From NCBI GenBank assembly GCA_964632755.1, contig CAZWDT010000039.1:1-28930 (forward strand): a stretch of 28,930 nucleotides of DNA, written 5' to 3'. The notes beneath the pieces are model-generated. The model was given only the letters and a program-made list of their open reading frames with translations. It was not told where the DNA came from and ran no database searches. The position numbers and the translations under genes are program-made. This DNA is from JAFGMR01 sp964632755. GTDB taxonomy: Archaea > Halobacteriota > Methanosarcinia > Methanotrichales > Methanotrichaceae. Below, one piece after another: positions 7,511 to 13,167 of the stretch (positions are counted from its first letter, which is position 1; every line of letters begins with the position of its first letter).

Positions 7511-8055
7511 GACTTCAACCTCCGCCCCAACAAGGCTGCGAGGATCGCTGCGAGAGCTCCTGGCATTGGAGCCTCTTCCTGAGCTGTCTGCGCCTCCGCG
7601 CTCTCTCCTAAGGGAGCTTGGCCGTCCTCATCGGTCGGCTCTGCCGCTATGTCCACGGCTGCCATGCTTCCCTCTACCGATCTCTCCACAAGGACGAAGG
7701 CGCGACGGAAGTTGGACGGAGATCCCCTGGCAGCCACGCCGATATCGAAGGTATAATTGCCAGGCTCGATCTGTCCCGCTCCCATCACGAGGTCGAACCT
7801 CTCCTTTCCTCCTCTGTATACGTAATTAGTGCCGCCTCCATTGACTATCCATAATCCTGGCGGGAAATCCCTGAATATCAGCTTCCCATATTCGCTATCG
7901 CTTCCGATGTTTTGCACGATCACGGAGAAGTTAGCCTCGCTGCATGGGGATATGTTCACAGCGGGAAGATCCATCTCCACGACTCGGAAGAAGGATGCGC
8001 CATCCGCTGCAATCACCAGCAACGCCAGGAACGCGGACAAGAAGATAATTCTCAT
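7507..8055 (-). CDS. Exported Ig-like (CARDB/NEW3-type) protein with C-terminal sorting-like tail
   Basis: This 182-aa protein has a clear signal peptide (MRIIFLSAFLALLVIAADG). A beta-sandwich-like segment follows (about 25-125, with FSVIVQNIGSDSEYGKLIF and PGNYTFDIGVAARG), typical of CARDB or NEW3 adhesion-type domains. Next comes an acidic Ala/Glu/Gln linker, and finally a short hydrophobic stretch plus basic end (MPGALAAILAALLGRRLKS). That tripartite tail resembles archaeosortase-processed PEF/PGF-CTERM anchors, although the motif itself is not canonical. GGGAG precedes the ATG. It converges on the R15P isomerase gene with a 4-nt overlap. I recognise no specific family; a surface-anchored protein is the best inference. 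Confidence 0.65.
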   Translation of the reverse strand: MRIIFLSAFLALLVIAADGASFFRVVEMDLPAVNISPCSEANFSVIVQNIGSDSEYGKLIFRDFPPGLWIVNGGGTNYVYRGGKERFDLVMGAGQIEPGNYTFDIGVAARGSPSNFRRAFVLVERSVEGSMAAVDIAAEPTDEDGQAPLGESAEAQTAQEEAPMPGALAAILAALLGRRLKS

Positions 8056-8153
8056 GATCTCCCTCTAAAATGAATGCTACCTCAAGCCGTAAAGAGGTTT
8101 CGGGATGAAGGCGGAGGATCGAATATATGCCCATCGAGAACAGGCGAGGAGCG

Positions 8154-8182
8154 AAAAAAATGATATGGCGGGCCTTCCCGCC
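8154..8182 (-). terminator. Hairpin plus T-run terminator
   Basis: On the minus strand GGCGGG AAGG CCCGCC (8182-8167) is followed within 6 nt by seven T (8160-8154). It lies 14 nt past the stop of the 8197-8889 gene, so it probably ends that transcript. Confidence 0.75.
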
Positions 8183-8196
8183 TTAGGCTGAACGCT

Positions 8197-8889
8197 CTAG
8201 CCCATTCCCGGTGGGATCACTCCGGCCGGGCCAACCATATCCGCATACTTGCGAACATCGGTGAACCTGCTCTCAGCCTCGCTTCCGGAGTCCTGGACAT
8301 CGGCCGCCGGGGCTGCGCTGCTCGCGGTCGTTGCAACCTCTGGTATCACCACGGGGGTGAAGGAGGACACATCCCCATCCAGCCAGATGGCGCTGAAGGA
8401 GCCGCTTGCGGCCTCGCCATAGGCGTCGTACTGCTGATAGGTGCCGGTGATCTGCGGATCGTCATACGTGCCGGTCATCCTGGTTGCCAGAAGGTCTTTC
8501 CCCCTCAGAGCGGTCAAGACGAGCCAGACCTGGTCGCCGGAGACGGATCCAATAACAAGGCCATTCCAGGGCTGTGCTCCCTCGTACTTGGCCGCTCCAT
8601 AGAGATCTGAGCCCTTCTGTTTCAGGACCATGTTGATCTGCTCGTCGCCCAGGAAGAGCGACCAGAGGTGCTGCAGATCAGCAGGCTCAGCAACGATGGG
8701 CTCCTGAACCTCCTCAGGGATTGCATCGGATGTTGTCTCACCATCTGCCGCAGGCGCAGATTCGGCAGCGACGTCTGTCATGGGATCCTGGCCGGCGTCT
8801 CCCGCATCCAGGGCCAAAGAGGATCCACCGATCAACGAAAGGACTAGAAATAGGGAGAGGATCGCATCTCCCAAGGTTCTCTTTCTCAA
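8197..8889 (-). CDS. Exported protein of unknown family
   Basis: This 230-aa protein has an N-terminal signal peptide (MRKRTLGDAILSLFLVLSLI). An acidic Ala/Glu/Pro linker follows to about residue 75. A compact beta-rich region comes next (LWSLFLGDEQINMVLKQKG, VSGDQVWLVLTALRG, MTGTYDDPQITGTY), and finally a low-complexity Ala/Ser tail ending in VGPAGVIPPGMG. The start is a TTG at 8889, preceded by GGAGG at 7-nt spacing. The in-frame TTG at 8916 would put nine extra residues before the signal peptide. The central part looks like a lipid- or ligand-binding beta barrel or an assay-type extracellular domain, but no family is recognised. It belongs to a run of exported proteins from 7.5 to 10 kb. 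Confidence 0.6.
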   Translation of the reverse strand: MRKRTLGDAILSLFLVLSLIGGSSLALDAGDAGQDPMTDVAAESAPAADGETTSDAIPEEVQEPIVAEPADLQHLWSLFLGDEQINMVLKQKGSDLYGAAKYEGAQPWNGLVIGSVSGDQVWLVLTALRGKDLLATRMTGTYDDPQITGTYQQYDAYGEAASGSFSAIWLDGDVSSFTPVVIPEVATTASSAAPAADVQDSGSEAESRFTDVRKYADMVGPAGVIPPGMG

Positions 8890-9424
8890 AGCATTGCCTC
8901 CAATAGTGAATACCAATTGAACATAGGCGATGGATTTACTATCGTCATTTGCCTATGTCCACACGATATAGGGCAATCCTCCCTTAATAACCTTTTGATG
9001 CCCCCCCTCGCCATTGGACGCCATCGGGCAGGCTGGAGATGTGAGCAGCTCTATCGACTTTGGTCGATCCTTCACATCGAGCTGGCCTCATCGGACGCGA
9101 TCCCATCCCCAACGCGTCGAAGATCCCCCACCTTTGCCGGGACATGTCTAACGATGCCAGTGGAGGATATCTTCAGGCATCATCGTCGGACTTCGAAAAT
9201 CACACACCTGGATTTCAGACGATCAAGCTAGGCGAAACGCCTCATGAGATGACGATTTGGATTGCATGAGCTATCTGAACGCTTTATTTATTAAATAAAA
9301 GAGAAAAGCACGAGATGAGACCCCTTGATCGAAAATATAATAATTAATATACCGGATGAGTGGCAAAACCTCTCGACACGTTTTTAAGCGGGCATGAATC
9401 TTTCCCCATAAAGGAGAACTTGGA
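8890..9424. other. Divergent gene-poor stretch
   Basis: This 535-nt stretch between two divergent exported-protein genes has no convincing reading frame. The segment 9275-9350 is strongly AT-rich. A likely box A for the right-hand gene is TTTTTAAG at about 9380-9388. A TTATTAA string on the minus strand at about 8983-8989 could serve the left-hand gene. Confidence 0.5.
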
Positions 9425-10063
9425 TTGAGACGGCGAACTGGAGCGGCCCTGTTATTGGCCATTATGCTAATCGGCTCAGCCGCCGCGGCCAACTACATCT
9501 TCGAGCGGTCGGTGATCAAGGGGGTGGGTTACCGCAGCCATGAGCTCGTGGGCCAGACCGCCCAGGGATACGCCGGCCAGAAGTTCGCGGAGAGGATCTC
9601 GGGGAGCGGGAACTTTGACGATCGCACCGAGTTCGAGCTGGACGTCTCTGGCAATTACATCAACTTCACGCAGGATGCCAGCTTCGATTACTTCCCAGTG
9701 AGTTACCAGACCGGGACCTTTGATCGCAAATGGACCGACAAGATCTGCGTGATCAACTACGATGCTGGGGCCGTGGTCACGGAGAGCTACACCGATGCCG
9801 AAAGCCTCCAGAAGAGCACCGAGGTTCGAACCATAGGCAACGACTCCGCCAGGATGACCGAGGTGCAGCTCAGCTCAAACGTTATTGGTGTTGCGCACAT
9901 CGGCTGGCTCTCCAGGGAGACGGAGCCCAATAGCAAGGGCAGATATGTGGAGCTAGGGCGGTCGGTGGAGGACTTGACCGGTGTATTCTCGATAGAGAAG
10001 TTCATCCAGCTTAGCAACTGCTCCGGAAATGGTACCAGGGTGGACTGGCTGCCGTGCTTCTGA
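9425..10063 (+). CDS. Exported protein of unknown family
   Basis: This 212-aa protein starts with TTG, supported by AGGAG at 9412-9416 with 8-nt spacing. It has a textbook signal peptide ending near residue 22 (LLLAIMLIGSAAA/ANY). The mature part is rich in Asp, Ser, Thr and aromatic residues with alternating polar-hydrophobic strands (FELDVSGNYINFTQDASFDYF), suggesting an all-beta extracellular domain. It has NxS/T sequons (NFT, NDS, NCS, NGT) that could carry N-glycans. It ends with C-x(n)-C in LSNCSGNG...LPCF. I recognise no family. It is likely a cell-surface or sheath-associated protein; the function is unknown. Confidence 0.6.
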   Translation: MRRRTGAALLLAIMLIGSAAAANYIFERSVIKGVGYRSHELVGQTAQGYAGQKFAERISGSGNFDDRTEFELDVSGNYINFTQDASFDYFPVSYQTGTFDRKWTDKICVINYDAGAVVTESYTDAESLQKSTEVRTIGNDSARMTEVQLSSNVIGVAHIGWLSRETEPNSKGRYVELGRSVEDLTGVFSIEKFIQLSNCSGNGTRVDWLPCF

Positions 10064-10334
10064 AGATCTGAGGCCCCCTTCCCCCAGGGCCTTGGCTTCC
10101 ACCATGAGATCACCTCAGATGTATCAGACCAGTATATGGCTCCTCATGCCCTTCAGGGGAGATTTTTGGCTCACCTGAGAGCGATCCGCCTTTAGCCAGG
10201 CTTCACCCAATGACCACTCGCGACCGATCCCCCTATCCCCGATGCAATCGATGTTGTGAGAGGCGTTCTATGGATCGCCGATGGAAAGGTTAAAAATCTT
10301 GTAGGTAGGAACGCAGGAGCGGAGATGATATTCA

Positions 10335-10508
10335 ATGGCTGATTGCGAGCTGTGTACACTGGCCAAGCCCACCCTCGTCCCCATCAAGGTGCAGGTTCAT
10401 ACGCTGCCCAATCCCGAGGGGGCCTACAAAGGCGTCTGCGTGAGCTGTCTGGACTCCCTCGAGGCCGCCTATCAGGAGCGCTTCGGCAAGGTAGAGGAGA
10501 AGAAGTAG
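10335..10508 (+). CDS. 57-aa double-CxxC protein
   Basis: A short frame opens at ATG 10335 (MADCELCTLAKPTLVPIKV) and ends at TAG 10508. It has CxxC near the start (C4-x2-C7) and CxxC near residue 35 (C35-x2-C38 in GVCVSCLDSL), the layout of a small zinc ribbon, followed by a charged helix to the end. A box A-like GGTTAAAAAT at 10288-10297 and GGAG at 10321-10324 precede it. Third-position GC bias matches its neighbours. A hairpin and an eight-T run follow directly. The function is unknown; a protein- or RNA-binding accessory role is only a guess. Confidence 0.7.
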   Translation: MADCELCTLAKPTLVPIKVQVHTLPNPEGAYKGVCVSCLDSLEAAYQERFGKVEEKK

Positions 10509-10518
10509 GGATTTGCGG

Positions 10519-10549
10519 GGGGGTATCCCCCTATCGAGATATTTTTTTT
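10519..10549 (+). terminator. Hairpin and T8 run after the CxxC gene
   Basis: GGGGG (10519-10523) and CCCCC (10527-10531) form a short hairpin. Eight T at 10542-10549 follow. This looks like a terminator for the 57-aa gene, yet the T run touches the next ATG at 10550. Confidence 0.55.
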
Positions 10550-10879
10550 ATGAGGCTACAGGCAGAGGAGAGGATCGTTCTCGTGTTGCTCTTCATGGCA
10601 ATGGCGAGCCTCGTCGTGGCCTATTGGGCCTTCGACGAAGGTACTACTGTTGTGAAGGGACGCGTGCTGGATATGCGAAACACCGCCTCAGGGGGACATC
10701 TCCTGATCTACATCGACTCCTCGGAGATGCCCATATTCGTTGCCCGCGACGAGGGGGCAACCCAATGGAAAGAGAGGCTCTCCCCGGGTGCAAGGATTGA
10801 AGTCGCTGGAAGGATTTCAAGCTACGCCGGTGGTGTGGAGATACGGGTGGAGCGAGTCTCAGATATTAAGCTGCTATGA
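10550..10879 (+). CDS. Membrane-anchored OB-fold (tRNA_anti-like) protein
   Basis: This 109-aa protein has one N-terminal membrane helix (about 8-27, IVLVLLFMAMASLVVAYWAF). An OB-fold-like beta barrel of about 75 residues follows (VVKGRVLDM, LLIYIDSSEMPIFV, LSPGARIEVAGRISSYAGG, VEIRVERVSDIKLL). This matches the layout of secreted or anchored OB-fold proteins related to the tRNA/helicase-type nucleic-acid-binding domain. The topology suggests that the barrel faces outside. The start is unusual: the ATG comes straight after an eight-T run with no Shine-Dalgarno. It lies 41 nt behind the CxxC gene. Ligand and role are unknown. Confidence 0.68.
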   Translation: MRLQAEERIVLVLLFMAMASLVVAYWAFDEGTTVVKGRVLDMRNTASGGHLLIYIDSSEMPIFVARDEGATQWKERLSPGARIEVAGRISSYAGGVEIRVERVSDIKLL

Positions 10880-10962
10880 CTGGCAGGGGTGGCTGGGCCT
10901 ATCATGAAGGCCCTGCCTCGCCTGCCCCTCCCCCAGAGAAGGATTGGCTACAATAGATGATA

Positions 10963-11562
10963 TCAAGATGCGGATTGAGCCACCGGCTCGGAGAGGATCT
11001 GGGTCTTTCTGACCTCCACGCGGCGCAGGGGGTAGATCTCCTTCGCATCCCTGTAGATCTCCAGGGAGAGCTTGCCTAGAACGATCTCCTGAATGAGGCC
11101 GTTTAGATCCAGGTTGACTGCCCTCTCTTGGACTACCTGCCTTGCGATCTCTCGGATCGTCTTCACCTGGTTCGCCCTGGCCCTCTTGACGGTAAAGCAG
11201 CTTGGCTTGACCCTTACCATGTAGCCGTCGTTGGTGGTGACATCGACTATGGAGTCGATCCTCGACGTCCTCCTCTTCACGAGGGAGCGAATGTAGTCGG
11301 TGGTCATCTCGTGGCCTATGAACTTGGTATAGGCTGAGTCCCCAGCTACCCGGTCGACCTTGAACCTGAGCTTGGTGTTCTGCTTGGAGAAGTTGTTCGT
11401 CAGGTCGCCGAGCGTCGTCTCTATTATCCTGCCCATGAGCTTGGCGGGATCGTTTGCCACGGTCTCCCCAACGGGGGAGCGTCCGAACATCTCGGGCCCA
11501 ATTATCTTATACCACTGCTTTGCCTTGGCCCTATCGGCCTTCCTCTGGGTTCTTCTAGCCAA
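10963..11562 (-). CDS. rps3ae: 30S ribosomal protein S3ae
   Basis: This 199-aa protein is the archaeal/eukaryotic S3ae (eS1) ribosomal protein of the small subunit. It opens with a basic KADRAKAKQWYKI and continues with GETVANDPAKLMGRIIET. The core is KLRFKVDRVAGDSAYTKF and MTTDYIRSLVKRRTSRID. The C-terminal region LEIYRDAKEIYPLRRVEVRK is diagnostic. The start codon is TTG, supported by GGAGG at 11574-11570 with 7-nt spacing. A strong box A lies at 11609-11616. It is a single gene with its own promoter, between a surface-protein gene and the OB-fold gene. Confidence 0.97.
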   Translation of the reverse strand: MARRTQRKADRAKAKQWYKIIGPEMFGRSPVGETVANDPAKLMGRIIETTLGDLTNNFSKQNTKLRFKVDRVAGDSAYTKFIGHEMTTDYIRSLVKRRTSRIDSIVDVTTNDGYMVRVKPSCFTVKRARANQVKTIREIARQVVQERAVNLDLNGLIQEIVLGKLSLEIYRDAKEIYPLRRVEVRKTQILSEPVAQSAS

Positions 11563-11608
11563 TAAATGTCCTCCGTAGATGGATCGCTAATTGACTCCCC
11601 CCAAGCAC

Positions 11609-11616
11609 TATATAAA
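11609..11616 (-). promoter_or_regulatory. TATA box of rps3ae
   Basis: TTTATATA on the minus strand lies 47 nt from the TTG start codon, predicting a leader of about 20 nt that includes the GGAGG ribosome-binding site. Confidence 0.75.
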
Positions 11617-11635
11617 GAGATCGCTGGCCCGAGCT

Positions 11636-13024
11636 TTAGGGCCAGACGTAGATGTAGATATAGTTGGACCAGTCGTTGCAGATATATATCAGTATATGCC
11701 AGCCAGATGTCCTGCTCTGGAACCAGGTGGAGGTCCAGCCGCTTCCTTTGTAGCCGAAGTTATTGATCTCGGGGAAGCTGTAGTAGCTTCGGGGAAAGCT
11801 GCTCGATGGGGACCACTCGAAAGACCAGTAGGTGCCAGGGGTGGTGATCTTGGACCAGAGGGGCAGCCTCTCGCCACATCTTGCTCCTGCCGTTGTGGTG
11901 AGCTTGCTAGGCCATACCTGGATGTAGTACTCGTTCTTGCTGTAGCAGGCCTTCTGAGGATACACCGCCTGAGAGGAGTATACCTGGCCAGAGCAAGAAC
12001 TCGCAGAGCAGCTGTCCTGATATTGGGTAATCAGGTTGAAGTCGGGCAGGACGAGCCCCTCAGCGTTTGGATCGGGCGGCGTTGGAGCATTGCTCGATGT
12101 CTCCAGGCCGCTTGATGTAGGAACACCGTATGAGCCGCTTGAGCCATATGAGCCGTAAGAGCCACTTGAGCCATATGAGGGGGCATAGGCCCCTGCCTGG
12201 GCGGTAGAGGTGCCGCTTGGCCAGACGTAGATGTAGACGTAGTTAGAGAAGTCCCGACAGTGGTAGCAAAGGATATGCCATCCGACGACGTCGCCTCCAA
12301 ACCACCCCTTCTTGAATCCAGGCCAGGTCCAACCCCACCAGTTGACCGTGGGGGTCCACTTGCCAGGATACCACTCATACGTATAGAAGTTCTCCGAGGA
12401 GCTTATCTCCGCCCAGAGCGGCAGATATCCTCGAAAGCTGCATCCAGCCACCGTGCTAAATCCCGATCCGGTCTGGACGTAGTACCTGTTGGTGGAGGCA
12501 ATAGATCCTGGCCAGTACCAGGAACCGGCTCCGGCAACGCTTGCGCCGGTCGATGGCAGAGCGCCGTTTGGTGGCGTCGCGGCAACGAAGCCAAGGCTTC
12601 CGTCCGGTTGGAAGGTCTCAGCTTGTGGCTGACCGAGTCTCAAATCGCTGGGGGAGATATGCTCCTCGTAGGGGCCGCTGATGGAGGGTGAAGAGGCATA
12701 GCTGCCGATCGAGGTGCTGCTCGGGCTCCATGACTGAGAAGCGGACGCCTCTGAATAGGAGGTGCTCTGGGGGATGGTTGCCGAATAACCTCCGGAGACG
12801 ATGCCCTGGGGGGATGTCCCCCAATAGCTGCCGAAAGATCCCGAAGGCTGCGCCGAGCCGGTTGACGTCTGGGAATCCGACCCCCATCCAAGTGGCTCGG
12901 CATATGATGCCCCAACATCGACGTTGAGAGCCTCCTCGGCGGAGGAGTCAAGGCCCCCCACGCTCGCGAGGGCAGAGCCTATGCATATCCAAATGGAGAG
13001 AAAGAGGCAAATATGACGTTTCAT
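11636..13024 (-). CDS. Secreted Tyr/Trp-rich protein with a duplicated domain
   Basis: This 462-aa protein has a signal peptide (about 1-20), a Ser/Gly/Pro/Gln-rich low-complexity region (about 40-165) and two copies of a domain of about 90 residues at 181-269 and 366-462. Both copies open YYVQ/YYIQ, share LPLW near residue 25, contain a Trp-rich middle, and end in GWHIL...SNYVYIYVWP or SNYIYIYVWP. Between them is a GSSGSYGSYG-type linker (about 284-300) and an NAPTPPDPNAEG spacer. Paired cysteines occur in the spacer and at matching places in the two domains. The second domain ends exactly at the C-terminus. No family is recognised; a self-associating sheath or carbohydrate-binding role is inference. 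Confidence 0.65.
   Translation of the reverse strand: MKRHICLFLSIWICIGSALASVGGLDSSAEEALNVDVGASYAEPLGWGSDSQTSTGSAQPSGSFGSYWGTSPQGIVSGGYSATIPQSTSYSEASASQSWSPSSTSIGSYASSPSISGPYEEHISPSDLRLGQPQAETFQPDGSLGFVAATPPNGALPSTGASVAGAGSWYWPGSIASTNRYYVQTGSGFSTVAGCSFRGYLPLWAEISSSENFYTYEWYPGKWTPTVNWWGWTWPGFKKGWFGGDVVGWHILCYHCRDFSNYVYIYVWPSGTSTAQAGAYAPSYGSSGSYGSYGSSGSYGVPTSSGLETSSNAPTPPDPNAEGLVLPDFNLITQYQDSCSASSCSGQVYSSQAVYPQKACYSKNEYYIQVWPSKLTTTAGARCGERLPLWSKITTPGTYWSFEWSPSSSFPRSYYSFPEINNFGYKGSGWTSTWFQSRTSGWHILIYICNDWSNYIYIYVWP
12133..12175. repeat. Short tandem repeat encoding a Ser-Tyr-Gly linker
   Basis: Repeating words such as GAGCCATATGAGCC and GAGCCGTAAGAGCC encode the GSSGSYG linker between the two domains of the secreted protein. 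Copy number is likely to vary between strains. Confidence 0.6.
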
Positions 13025-13146
13025 GAGTCCTACCCCAGTCTGGAGTCCAACTACTCCCTAGCAATATTTTGGGGCCGAATCTATTTAACTCTTTTCGCCT
13101 TGGAGACAGGGCCATCCGGGGGAGGTTCCAGAGGCTCCCCATATGA

Positions 13147-13167
13147 AGAGGTGGATGGACCACCTCT
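13147..13167 (-). terminator. Perfect 8-bp hairpin at the subtilase stop
   Basis: AGAGGTGG (13147-13154) and CCACCTCT (13160-13167) are perfect arms around a 5-nt loop, overlapping the stop codon of the protease gene. No T-run follows, so it may act in mRNA end protection or attenuation rather than simple termination. Confidence 0.4.

Noticed and set aside
10880..10962. GC-rich inverted repeats (GGCAGGG/CCCTGCC, GGGCC/GGCCC) between convergent genes considered as a terminator
   Set aside because: The possible stems compete with one another and no T-run follows on either strand.
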